14,913 nt of DNA from Clostridiaceae bacterium (GCA_018378255.1 JAGZXV010000147.1:1-14913); one strand, 5' to 3'; numbered from the stretch's first letter, positions 1-6,480 are shown. Program-made: numbers and translations. Notes: generated by a model from the letters alone, not told the origin.

Positions 1-156
1 CACCGTATGCGTACCGTAAGCGGCGCGGATAAAGTAGTTGTACTTTCAGACGGTTCCGTTGTCGAACAGGGAACGCCGGAGGAGCTGATGAACACAGGTA
101 AGATTTATCCCCATATGGTACAATTGCAAATGATAAGTAGAGATTGGGGTATTTAG
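1..156 (+). CDS. ABC transporter ATP-binding protein, C-terminal end (partial)
   Basis: The first 51 codons of the window read in frame to a TAG and form the extreme C-terminus of an ABC ATPase. The first residue His starts an H-loop-like HRMRTV, followed by AD(K)VVVLSDG and then VVEQGTPEELM. This is the usual end of the nucleotide-binding domain of exporter-type ABC proteins (family knowledge), where the H-loop is followed by 'AD-I-VL-G-I-E-GTHEEL'. A short tail ending IYPHMVQLQ resembles the end of fused permease-ATPase exporters, so the full gene is probably a half-transporter of about 570-600 residues. That length is inferred, because only the end is visible. It could be cargo of the mobile element to the right or a chromosomal neighbour; the sequence does not decide. 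No clear terminator follows the stop. Confidence 0.85.
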   Translation, partial: HRMRTVSGADKVVVLSDGSVVEQGTPEELMNTGKIYPHMVQLQMISRDWGI

Positions 157-280
157 AAAGCACAATATATATTTTTAATAAAGTATACTTACTTTTACGC
201 TTTTCTAAACCGTTAGATTGAGTCGTTCAAGGGGTAAAAAACATTCACAAATTACGTCCCCTGACATTCGCTGTCACAGC

Positions 281-309
281 TTGACAAAAGCGCGCGTACC
301 TGTTATTCT
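281..309 (+). promoter_or_regulatory. Near-consensus sigma-70 promoter
   Basis: TTGACA at 281-286 is a perfect -35 box. It is followed by a 17-nt spacer and TATTCT at 304-309 as the -10 box. Transcription would start near 316. The first thing downstream is an intrinsic terminator (362-410), then a hairpin block, then the RHH-tnpW-recombinase genes. It is thus either the promoter of a short RNA of about 90 nt or the attenuated promoter of the element's operon. A small 5-bp inverted repeat (TGACA/TGTCA, 262-276) lies just upstream of the -35 box. Confidence 0.75.
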
Positions 310-361
310 GAAACCACGGCAGAAAAGGCCCCACCACAAGAAGTGAAACGAATAGAAGCAA

Positions 362-410
362 AGCCTGACACACCCGGCGCATTAAGCATCTGGTCTGTCA
401 GGCTTTTTAT
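362..410 (+). terminator. Intrinsic terminator downstream of the 281-309 promoter
   Basis: AGCCTGACA (362-370) pairs perfectly with TGTCAGGCT (396-404), giving a 9-bp stem with a 25-nt loop. A T-rich run (TTTTTAT) follows. The loop is long for a terminator, and the loop sequence could fold further or take part in an alternative structure. Because the terminator lies between a strong promoter and the next genes, it may act as an attenuator. Confidence 0.7.
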
Positions 411-438
411 ATTTGCCGGGATAGGAGGAATAAACGGG

Positions 439-492
439 ATGCTTTATGACAGGAGCGAAGCGACCGTTCTGCCGCTTGCGGCAGGAGACTGA
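439..492 (+). CDS. Possible 17-residue leader peptide
   Basis: An AGGAGG ribosome site (423-428) stands 10 nt before ATG at 439, and the frame closes at TGA 490-492. The encoded peptide would be MLYDRSEATVLPLAAGD. The reading frame runs through the first of the four hairpins (469-484). The peptide has no recognisable domain. The strong ribosome site followed by a short frame that ends inside a structured leader is what a translated attenuator would look like, but coding is unproven. The AGGAGG may simply be chance or part of the RNA structure. Confidence 0.25.
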   Translation: MLYDRSEATVLPLAAGD

Positions 493-576
493 ACGCCAAA
501 CCGCAAGGTTTGAAGTTAAGGCAGGAATAGGGGAATGTCATTCCCCACCAAAACGGCTTGCAGGCAAAGCCTGCAA
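469..576 (+). repeat. Block of four consecutive perfect hairpins in the element leader
   Basis: Four perfect inverted repeats with very short loops follow each other in 108 bp. They are CTGCCG/CGGCAG with loop CTTG (469-484), CAAACC/GGTTTG with loop GCAA (497-512), GGGGAAT/ATTCCCC with loop GTC (530-546), and TTGCAGGC/GCCTGCAA with loop AAA (558-576). No convincing gene covers them. The stretch lies between the terminator at 362-410 and the RHH gene at 644. It could be a structured RNA leader, a transfer origin or a protein-binding region; the neighbouring RHH protein is a candidate binder. The function is not established from the sequence. Confidence 0.7.
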
Positions 577-643
577 CGGAAATCAGAGCAGTTTCACGGA
601 ACCTTTTGAGAACCCTTTTGAATAACCCGGAAAGAGGTGGAAA

Positions 644-1138
644 ATGGAACCATTTCAGACGATCCAATTAAACGTAAAGGTGCCGGAACAGACCGCCGAT
701 GAGATTAAAAGGCTGGCCATCTCCCGGCATCAGACCGTGGCGGAGCTGCTGCGCCACTTTATTGACGAAGGGCTGAAAATCCATAGCTATGAGCAAAACA
801 TCGACTTTATCGCCGGTATTATCCGGCAGGAGTTTACGTCTGTCTATCACATCGAGGACATTCGGGCGGCGGTCAATCAGACATTCGAGGAGCATATGCC
901 GAAAATCAATAGAAATTTGTTAAAAAGTGGAAAGGTGTCCGCAGCCGGATACTTCCTGCTGATCAAGGTGCTGATGGAAATGGGCGGCCTCGACAGCCTT
1001 GCGGATTTTGTCCGCATGGCGGAGCAGGCGGGAACACTGGGAACCGAATACATGAAACAGAGCAACAGCACGCTGAACGAATTCCTCACGGACGGCGAAA
1101 CCGTCTGCCGTCTGGCGCATCTGCAAGCGGACAACTAA
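644..1138 (+). CDS. Ribbon-helix-helix DNA-binding protein of the mobile element
   Basis: A 164-residue protein. Residues about 7-47 (IQLNVKVPEQTADEIKRLA, then a second helix ending HFIDEGLK) fit a ribbon-helix-helix fold: a short beta strand with alternating residues, then two helices. Such proteins bind operator or oriT DNA as dimers (family knowledge). The remaining ~115 residues look helical and match no family I recognise. The start is ATG 644, preceded by GAGGTGG four to ten bases upstream. The tnpW gene follows 19 bp later and the recombinase after it, so the three read as one unit. The hairpin block just upstream (469-576) is a plausible target, which would make this an autoregulator or relaxosome accessory factor. 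That role is inference. Confidence 0.7.
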   Translation: MEPFQTIQLNVKVPEQTADEIKRLAISRHQTVAELLRHFIDEGLKIHSYEQNIDFIAGIIRQEFTSVYHIEDIRAAVNQTFEEHMPKINRNLLKSGKVSAAGYFLLIKVLMEMGGLDSLADFVRMAEQAGTLGTEYMKQSNSTLNEFLTDGETVCRLAHLQADN

Positions 1139-1157
1139 AACAGAGAGGAGGAATTGC

Positions 1158-1343
1158 ATGGACAAATTCGGCCAATCTGAAAGGGTGTTACAAAAGAAGA
1201 TTGCCGAAGGAAACGAAAAGAAGCGTAAATTTGAAATCGGCGGGGCGACATATTTGGTAACTGCTCATTATAAGGAGCAAGGCGGTATGACCGCCACAGA
1301 TAAGGTCGCCCGTTTAATAGATAGAGACACAGAGACGGCGTAG
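1158..1343 (+). CDS. tnpW: Transposon-encoded protein TnpW
   Basis: A 61-residue protein with the features of the small TnpW family known from Tn4451 of Clostridium perfringens. It has a charged N-terminal half rich in Lys/Glu, then IGGATYLVTAHY, and a C-terminal segment with TDKVARLIDRD. The role of TnpW is not known; in Tn4451-type elements it accompanies the mobility genes but is not the recombinase (family knowledge). The start is well set: AGGAGG at 1146-1151 lies six bases before the ATG. It sits between the RHH gene and the serine recombinase on the same strand, which is the usual arrangement in gut Firmicutes elements of this group. The family assignment is by recall of its motifs and is not tested by a search. 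Confidence 0.8.
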   Translation: MDKFGQSERVLQKKIAEGNEKKRKFEIGGATYLVTAHYKEQGGMTATDKVARLIDRDTETA

Positions 1344-1371
1344 AGAGTGAAAAATGTCTGGACGCGCAAAG

Positions 1372-1412
1372 CGATTCCGGGTAAAATAAGGACATACAAT
1401 TTACCCGAATCG
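1372..1412 (+). promoter_or_regulatory. Inverted repeat upstream of the recombinase
   Basis: CGATTCCGGGTAAA (1372-1385) pairs with TTTACCCGAATCG (1400-1412): 13 pairs with a single bulged C and a 14-nt loop. Four Ts follow closely (1412-1416 region). It lies between the tnpW stop and the recombinase ribosome site (AAGGAG 1431-1436). It could attenuate transcription into the recombinase gene, sequester its leader, or be a binding site for the RHH protein or the recombinase itself. Confidence 0.55.
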
Positions 1413-1443
1413 TTTTGGCTGTACAGAGGAAAGGAGTTTTAGA

Positions 1444-3066
1444 ATGGTACAGCAAAACGACCGGCGAACCGACGGCGGCAATATCACGGCTCTCTACTGC
1501 CGTTTAAGTCAAGAGGACGAATATGCCGGAGAGTCCGGCAGCATCCAGCACCAAAAGCAAATTTTAATAGAATATGCCAATGCCAACGGCTTTCCCAACC
1601 CACAGTTTTTTGTGGACGACGGCTATTCCGGAGTCACGTTCGACCGCCCCGGCTACAAAGCTATGATGGAACAGGTGGAAGCGGGGAATGTCTCTACCAT
1701 CCTTGTGAAAGACCATTCCCGGCTGGGCAGAAACCGCCTTGTGGTGGGTATCCTGTTGGAAGAAACCTTTGCAAGCTACAATGTCCGTTACATTGCCATT
1801 AACGACAACGTGGACACGCTGAACGGCGTGGATGACAGTGTGGCCGTCCGCGATCTTTTTAACGAGTGGCATGCCAAAGACACCAGCAAGAAAGTCAAGG
1901 CGGTCATCATGGCGGCGGCGCGGCGTGGGGAACGCATCGGCACAAAGGCGCCTTACGGCTATCGAAAAAAACCGGAAAGCCGTAAGCAGATTATTCCCAA
2001 TGAGGACACCGCGCCTGTGGTGCGGCGAATTTTTGCCCTGTGCGCCAGCGGACTTGGCCCTGACAAAATTGCACGGATATTGAGGGCTGACCAAATCCTG
2101 ACGCCCACTGTTTATGAGTTTCGCACTAACGGCGTCCGCCATACCAATCTGAATGAGAATAAGCCTTATGATTGGTGCGGCTCTACCGTGGCGGACATTT
2201 TGGAACGGGAGGAGTACATCGGCAACACCATCAACTGCCGCAGTTACAGTCCATCCTTCAAGAGCAAGAAAAGCAAGCGGAATCCCCCGGAAAAGCAGCT
2301 CCGCTTTGAGCATACCCACGAGCCGCTGATCGACATGGAAACATGGGAGATTGTGCAGAAGGTACGGGCGGGTAAACGCCGTCCCAATAAAATGGGCGAG
2401 ATGGATCTGCTGTCCGGTATGGTCTACTGTGCGGACTGCGGAAAACGGCAGTACTTCTGCCGGTGCGGAAGCTGGAACGAAAGCCAGTATACATATAACT
2501 GCGGCACTTACCACGGACATAAAGAGGACTGTACCCCGCACACCGTCAAGGTCATGGCACTGCACGAAATCGTGCTGGCGGAGATTCAGCGGGTTACGCA
2601 GGAAGCGCGGGAGCACACCGAGGAATTCCTCCGGCGGGCGATGGACAAGCACAGCAGCCAGCTCAAAAAGGAATTGTCTGCCAAAGTCAAAGAATTGGAC
2701 AGGGCGCAGAAACGGCTTGCGGATTTAGAAAAGCTGTTCCGCGCCGCCTTTGAACAGCTTGCGTTGGCGAACCTTTCGGAAACTCAGTTTAAGGCGCTGA
2801 CGGGCGGTTACGAGGAAGAAAAACAGGAGCTGACAATCCGCAGTGAAATGCTGGAACAGGAAATCAACACGGAGAAAGAGCGAATGCTGAATGCAGACCT
2901 CTTTCTCAAGGTGGTACAGCGGTACACGGAGATTCAAGAACTGACGCCGGAAATCGTGCGGGAGTTCATTGAGAAAATCGTGGTGCATGAACGAAGCGAG
3001 CCGTGGAAAAAGAAGAACTACACCCAGCAGATTGACGTGTACTTCAATTTTGTAGGGCAGGTCTAA
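1444..3066 (+). CDS. Large serine recombinase, TnpX type
   Basis: A 540-residue site-specific recombinase that would excise and insert the element. The N-terminal resolvase domain (about 14-155) begins ALYCRLSQED, with the catalytic serine at residue 22. It continues with DGYSGVTFDRPG (59-70) and the active-site stretch KDHSRLGRN (89-97). The recombinase domain (about 165-310) starts GTKAPYGYRKK. A zinc-ribbon-like region follows with Cys329, Cys332, Cys353 and Cys363. A long coiled coil (about 380-485) and a short C-terminal domain, where ARF-type recombinases control directionality, end the protein. TnpX of Tn4451 is longer (about 700 residues), but ~540 is common for gut homologues. AAGGAG lies seven bases before ATG 1444. 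Being the last gene before the terminator at 3076 puts it at the element's right end, as usual. Family-level call is firm; the symbol is left open because orthology to TnpX is not shown. Confidence 0.93.
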   Translation: MVQQNDRRTDGGNITALYCRLSQEDEYAGESGSIQHQKQILIEYANANGFPNPQFFVDDGYSGVTFDRPGYKAMMEQVEAGNVSTILVKDHSRLGRNRLVVGILLEETFASYNVRYIAINDNVDTLNGVDDSVAVRDLFNEWHAKDTSKKVKAVIMAAARRGERIGTKAPYGYRKKPESRKQIIPNEDTAPVVRRIFALCASGLGPDKIARILRADQILTPTVYEFRTNGVRHTNLNENKPYDWCGSTVADILEREEYIGNTINCRSYSPSFKSKKSKRNPPEKQLRFEHTHEPLIDMETWEIVQKVRAGKRRPNKMGEMDLLSGMVYCADCGKRQYFCRCGSWNESQYTYNCGTYHGHKEDCTPHTVKVMALHEIVLAEIQRVTQEAREHTEEFLRRAMDKHSSQLKKELSAKVKELDRAQKRLADLEKLFRAAFEQLALANLSETQFKALTGGYEEEKQELTIRSEMLEQEINTEKERMLNADLFLKVVQRYTEIQELTPEIVREFIEKIVVHERSEPWKKKNYTQQIDVYFNFVGQV

Positions 3067-3070
3067 AACA

Positions 3071-3106
3071 GAAAAGCCACAGGATACTGAAATATCCTGT
3101 GGCAAA
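3071..3106. terminator. Bidirectional intrinsic terminator between recombinase and tpiA
   Basis: GCCACAGGATA (3076-3086) pairs perfectly with TATCCTGTGGC (3093-3103), giving an 11-bp stem with a 6-nt loop. On the minus strand the stem is followed by TTTTCTGTTTT, a good U-tract for terminating the pgk-tpiA transcript. On the plus strand the tract (AAATCTT) is weak. It serves tpiA best and probably also the recombinase gene. Confidence 0.8.
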
Positions 3107-3114
3107 TCTTAAAA

Positions 3115-3169
3115 TTGGAAAACATCCTTGTCAGGCAGAGACGAATGCCTGTCCAGCTGTGGTTTTCAA
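3115..3169. repeat. Nested inverted repeat at the element/chromosome junction
   Basis: An outer arm TTGGAAAAC (3115-3123) faces GTTTTCAA (3162-3169), eight pairs with one bulge. An inner arm CAGGCA (3132-3137) faces TGCCTG (3146-3151) with an 8-nt loop. It sits between the terminator and the tpiA stop, where the element's right end is expected. It may be part of the recombinase attachment region or simply the tpiA 3' untranslated region. Confidence 0.4.
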
Positions 3170-3183
3170 TCCTCACCTAAATC

Positions 3184-3933
3184 TTATTTATAATTTACAA
3201 TCTTGCCGAAATCTGGTTTCAGGGACGCTCCTCCTACCAGACCGCCGTCGATATCTGCCTGAGCAAATAATTCAGCCGCGCTGGACGCCGATACAGAACC
3301 GCCGTACTGGATGCGGATGGCTTCTGCAGTGGCTTCGTCATAGATCTCGCCGATGCACACACGGATTGCCGCGCATACTTCCTGAGCCTGCTCTGTGGTA
3401 GCAACCTTACCTGTTCCGATTGCCCAAATCGGCTCATAAGCGATCACCGCCGTCTTAGCCTGATCAGCCGTTACATTCAGGAACGCGATCTTGATCTGCT
3501 GACGGATCCAGTCAATTGTGATTCCCTGTTCTCTCTGTGTCAAACTCTCGCCACAGCAGATGATCGGTGTTAAGCCGTGTTCAAATGCTTTCAGAACCTT
3601 CTTGTTAACGGTTTCGTCCGTCTCCGCAAAGTATTCTCTTCTCTCAGAATGACCGATGATAACATATTTTACACCTGCGTCAACCAGCATATTCGGAGAA
3701 ATCTCGCCTGTAAATGCGCCCTTTTCCTCAAAATACATGTTTTCCGCACCGATATTGATGTTGGTTCCTTTCGCTGCTTCCATAGCCGGAATGATATCAA
3801 TTGCAGGAACGCAGAATACCACATCCACTTCATCATTCACAACCAACGGTTTTAATTCATTCACTAATGCCACTGCCTCTGTAGGTGTCATGTTCATCTT
3901 CCAGTTGCCGGCGATTATTTTTTTCCTTGCCAT
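3184..3933 (-). CDS. tpiA: Triose-phosphate isomerase
   Basis: A 249-residue cytoplasmic TIM-barrel enzyme that interconverts dihydroxyacetone phosphate and glyceraldehyde 3-phosphate. The catalytic set is complete: Lys12 in NWKMN, His95 in IGHSERR, and Glu167 in AYEPIWAIGTG, whose final part is the mobile loop 6. The phosphate-binding GGSVS is at 211-215. Length is standard for bacterial TPI. The start ATG (3931-3933) follows an AGGGAG ribosome site and lies 21 bp after the pgk stop, so the two are co-transcribed. The transcript would end at the hairpin 3076-3103. In many Clostridia the next gene is phosphoglycerate mutase; here the next thing is the mobile element, which suggests the element landed directly downstream of this gene. 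Confidence 0.98.
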   Translation of the reverse strand: MARKKIIAGNWKMNMTPTEAVALVNELKPLVVNDEVDVVFCVPAIDIIPAMEAAKGTNINIGAENMYFEEKGAFTGEISPNMLVDAGVKYVIIGHSERREYFAETDETVNKKVLKAFEHGLTPIICCGESLTQREQGITIDWIRQQIKIAFLNVTADQAKTAVIAYEPIWAIGTGKVATTEQAQEVCAAIRVCIGEIYDEATAEAIRIQYGGSVSASSAAELFAQADIDGGLVGGASLKPDFGKIVNYK

Positions 3934-3954
3934 TCCCTTATTCTCCCTGTTTCT

Positions 3955-5169
3955 TTATTTGTTGTCTGCTGCTGCCACGCCTGGTAATTCTTTTCCTTCC
4001 AGGAATTCCAGTGAAGCGCCGCCGCCTGTGGAAATATGTGTCATCTTATCAGCGAATCCAAGACGCTTTACAGCGTTTACGGAATCTCCGCCGCCGATTA
4101 CCGTGGTAGCATCCTGTAATTCAGCAACAGCGCGGCATACTTCCAGAGTTCCATCCGCAAAGTTGGAGAACTCGAAAACGCCCATCGGTCCGTTCCATAC
4201 AACCGTCTTAGCGCCTTCCAGAGCCTTCTTGTACAGTTCGATGGTTTTCGGTCCGATATCAAATCCTGACCATCCGGCATCGATCACTTCCACAACTTTT
4301 CTCTCTGTGTCATTGGAGAATTCTTTTCCTTCCACATGGTCTACAGGAAGGAGCAATTTAACGCCTTTTGCCTCTGCCTTCTTCACCATCTCCAGCGCAT
4401 AGTCCAGTTTATCCTCTTCACATAAGGAATTTCCGATCTCCTGGCCCTGTGCTTTTGCGAAAGTATATGCCATACCGCCGCCGATGATTAAGGTATCCAC
4501 TTTATCCAGCAGGTTGTTGATTACATTGATCTTATCAGATACTTTTGCTCCGCCCAGGATTGCAACGAAAGGACGAACCGGATTCTCAACTGCTTCGCCG
4601 AGGAATTTAATCTCTTTTTCCATTAAGTATCCAACAACATTCTCTTTACAGCATTTTGCAACGCCAACGTTGGAGCAGTGTGCTCTGTGTGCGGTTCCAA
4701 ATGCATCATTTACGAAAATACCGTCGTCGCAAAGGTCAGCCAGCTCTTTTGCATATGCTGCAGCTGCATCATCTTTGCCGTATTTGGTTTCTTCCACTCT
4801 GTAACGGGTATTCTGAAGCAGCAGAACTTCTCCGTCTTTTAATTCAGCGGCAACCTTCTGTGTCTCCGGCCCAGTAACTTTAGCGTCATCCACAAATTTA
4901 ACCTCTACGCCTAATCGTTCAGACAAAGCCGGTGCAACTGGTGCTAAAGACATCTCCGGAACCGGTTCTCCCTTCGGTTTTCCAAGATGGGAACAGAGAA
5001 TCACTTTTGCGCCCTGGTCAAGCAGTTTCTTGATCGTTGGGATAGCTCCGTCAATACGGTTGTAGTTCTGAATCACACCGTCTTTTAACGGTACGTTAAA
5101 ATCACAGCGGACTAATACTTTTTTGCCTTTCAGATCTTTTAAATCATCAACAGTTTTTTTGTTTAACAT
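3955..5169 (-). CDS. pgk: Phosphoglycerate kinase
   Basis: A 404-residue two-domain kinase that transfers the acyl phosphate of 1,3-bisphosphoglycerate to ADP in lower glycolysis. The substrate-side motifs VRCDFNVP (20-27), SHLGKPKG (60-67) and AFGTAHRAH (156-164) are present. So are the nucleotide-side motifs GGAKVSDK (206-213), GGGMAY (230-235), GGGDS (359-363) and STGGGASLE (380-388). Length is within the usual range of about 390-415. The frame is open upstream to 5214, but the start chosen is the ATG at 5167-5169 because AGGAGG (5179-5184) lies nine bases before it and the protein then begins MLNKKTVDDL as in close relatives. The gene is separated from gap by that gene's terminator, so it probably has its own promoter in 5215-5285 or depends on read-through. 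Confidence 0.98.
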   Translation of the reverse strand: MLNKKTVDDLKDLKGKKVLVRCDFNVPLKDGVIQNYNRIDGAIPTIKKLLDQGAKVILCSHLGKPKGEPVPEMSLAPVAPALSERLGVEVKFVDDAKVTGPETQKVAAELKDGEVLLLQNTRYRVEETKYGKDDAAAAYAKELADLCDDGIFVNDAFGTAHRAHCSNVGVAKCCKENVVGYLMEKEIKFLGEAVENPVRPFVAILGGAKVSDKINVINNLLDKVDTLIIGGGMAYTFAKAQGQEIGNSLCEEDKLDYALEMVKKAEAKGVKLLLPVDHVEGKEFSNDTERKVVEVIDAGWSGFDIGPKTIELYKKALEGAKTVVWNGPMGVFEFSNFADGTLEVCRAVAELQDATTVIGGGDSVNAVKRLGFADKMTHISTGGGASLEFLEGKELPGVAAADNK

Positions 5170-5213
5170 GGGATTCTTCCTCCTATTATCATACCTAATG
5201 GACAAAATCTGCA

Positions 5214-5278
5214 CCTGGGACGGAATTAAAATTCAAATCAGGCCCAGGGGTTAAATTTTGTATACATTATTCTTATAC
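5214..5278 (-). promoter_or_regulatory. pgk leader: possible promoter and leader hairpin
   Basis: Only 111 bp separate the gap terminator from the pgk ATG. On the minus strand TATACA (about 5258-5263) could be a -10 box, but its best -35 (TTGAAG) gives a 15-nt spacer, so the promoter is weakly supported. Downstream CCTGGG/CCCAGG (5214-5219 with 5243-5248) encloses GAATT/AATTC (5223-5234). The resulting small leader hairpin ends about 30 nt before the ribosome site. No known riboswitch is recognised. Confidence 0.35.
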
Positions 5279-5280
5279 AC

Positions 5281-5314
5281 TTCAAAAGGGCCCGGCCCAA
5301 ATGACCGGACCCTT
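5281..5314 (-). terminator. Intrinsic terminator of gap
   Basis: Read on the minus strand, AAGGGTCCGG pairs with CCGGGCCCTT (5305-5314 with 5286-5295), ten pairs with one G-U. A TTTTGAAG tract follows the stem. It lies 45 bp after the gap stop and would end or reduce transcription before pgk. A second two-tier inverted repeat (ATCGTT/AACGAT enclosing TGCGG/CCGCA, 5321-5357) stands right at the gap stop codon and may protect the 3' end. Confidence 0.85.
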
Positions 5315-5358
5315 CTATGGATCGTTATAAAGTTTGCGGCTTAACCCGCAGAACGATA

Positions 5359-6390
5359 TTAAGCTAATTCAGCGAAGTATTTGATTGTTCTTACCATCTG
5401 GCTTGTGTAAGAATTCTCGTTGTCATACCATGAAACAACCTGTACCTGATACAGATCATCACCGATCTTGGAAACCATGGTCTGAGTAGCATCGAATAAA
5501 GAACCATATTTCATACCGATAACGTCGGAAGAAACGATTGGGTCTTCGTTGTAACCAAAGGATTCAGAAGCTGCTGCTTTCATAGCTGCGTTGATTCCTT
5601 CTTTTGTTACATCTTTGCCCTTAACAACTGCTACTAAGATAGTAGTAGATCCTGTCGGAACCGGAACACGCTGAGCAGAACCGATTAATTTGCCGTTTAA
5701 TTCAGGAATAACTAAACCGATCGCTTTTGCTGCACCTGTTGAGTTAGGAACGATGTTAGCTGCGCCTGCTCTTGCTCTTCTTAAATCACCTTTTCTGTGT
5801 GGTCCGTCAAGAATCATCTGGTCGCCTGTGTAAGCGTGGATTGTTGACATGATACCGGATTCGATTGGAGCATAGTCATTCAAAGCTTTAGCCATAGGAG
5901 CTAAGCAGTTTGTTGTACAAGAAGCTGCGGAAATGATTGTATCGTCAGCTGTAAGAACTTTTTCGTTAACACTGTATACAATAGTTGGAAGGTCATTGCC
6001 AGCCGGTGCGGAGATAACAACTTTCTTAGCGCCTGCATTGATATGAGCCTGAGATTTATCTTTAGAGCAGTAGAAACCTGTACACTCTAATACTACGTCA
6101 ACACCGATTTCTCCCCAAGGAAGATCAGCAGCGTTCTTTTCTGCATAGATTTTGATTGTCTTTCCGTCAACAGTGATGGAATCCTCTCCAGCTTCAACTG
6201 TATGTTTTCCTTCACCCAAATGTCCGGCATATCCACCCTGAGCGGTATCATATTTTAATAAATGAGCAAGCATCTTAGGATCTGTTAAATCGTTGATTGC
6301 AACTACTTCATATCCTTCTGCACCAAACATCTGTCTGAAAGCCAGACGGCCAATACGTCCAAAACCATTGATCGCTACTTTTACTGCCAT
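5359..6390 (-). CDS. gap: Glyceraldehyde-3-phosphate dehydrogenase, NAD-dependent type
   Basis: A 343-residue dehydrogenase that oxidises and phosphorylates glyceraldehyde 3-phosphate to 1,3-bisphosphoglycerate. The Rossmann motif INGFGRIGR is at 7-15. Asp34 in AINDLTD is the residue that favours NAD over NADP in this family. The active site SAASCTTNC gives catalytic Cys158, and His185 lies in IHAYTGDQ. The C-terminal signature WYDNENSYTSQMV is intact. The start ATG (6388-6390) is set by AGGAGG at 6399-6404, eight bases upstream. A near-consensus promoter (6452-6480) precedes it and a strong terminator follows, so gap can be a single-gene transcript. Order with pgk and tpiA follows pathway order. 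The longer leader upstream (to 6730) might add a second, longer transcript. Confidence 0.98.
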   Translation of the reverse strand: MAVKVAINGFGRIGRLAFRQMFGAEGYEVVAINDLTDPKMLAHLLKYDTAQGGYAGHLGEGKHTVEAGEDSITVDGKTIKIYAEKNAADLPWGEIGVDVVLECTGFYCSKDKSQAHINAGAKKVVISAPAGNDLPTIVYSVNEKVLTADDTIISAASCTTNCLAPMAKALNDYAPIESGIMSTIHAYTGDQMILDGPHRKGDLRRARAGAANIVPNSTGAAKAIGLVIPELNGKLIGSAQRVPVPTGSTTILVAVVKGKDVTKEGINAAMKAAASESFGYNEDPIVSSDVIGMKYGSLFDATQTMVSKIGDDLYQVQVVSWYDNENSYTSQMVRTIKYFAELA

Positions 6391-6451
6391 AATTAATTCC
6401 TCCTAAAGAATAATTTTAAATGATTGTTAAAATATAATCAACCTACAGATC

Positions 6452-6480
6452 ATTGTACATAAAAAAGTACGAAAGATCAA
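6452..6480 (-). promoter_or_regulatory. gap: gap promoter
   Basis: On the minus strand TTGATC (6475-6480) is the -35 box, a 17-nt spacer follows, and TACAAT (6452-6457) is the -10 box. Transcription would start near 6445, giving a leader of about 55 nt before the gap ATG with the AGGAGG site at its end. The spacing and match are those of a strong housekeeping promoter. Confidence 0.8.

Larger units (their letters stand above)
281..3110 (+). mobile_element. Recombination end of a Tn4451-like integrative element
   Basis: The RHH gene, tnpW and a TnpX-type serine recombinase form the mobility module typical of Tn4451-like integrative or mobilisable elements in Firmicutes. The right end should lie between the recombinase stop (3066) and the tpiA stop (3184). 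The left end is not visible: no matching short repeat can be identified, and no relaxase or replication gene is in the window. The coordinates are therefore a minimum. The genes run opposite to the glycolytic cluster, meeting it at a shared terminator. Confidence 0.6.

Noticed and set aside
407..667. 86-residue minus-strand frame over the hairpin block
   Set aside because: It runs antisense through the terminator and all four hairpins and overlaps the start of the RHH gene. No domain is recognised, and its openness follows from the composition of the structured DNA.
1564..2652. 362-residue minus-strand frame inside the recombinase gene
   Set aside because: It is entirely antisense to a gene with clear catalytic motifs; long antisense frames are common in GC-rich, codon-biased genes and this one shows no family motif.
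3656..4402. 248-residue plus-strand frame across tpiA and pgk
   Set aside because: It is antisense to two intact enzymes and crosses their junction; the Ser/Thr/Pro-rich product is a complement artefact.
5170..5214. 15-residue upstream extension of pgk
   Set aside because: The longer start lacks a ribosome site, while the internal ATG has AGGAGG at ideal spacing and gives the family-typical N-terminus.
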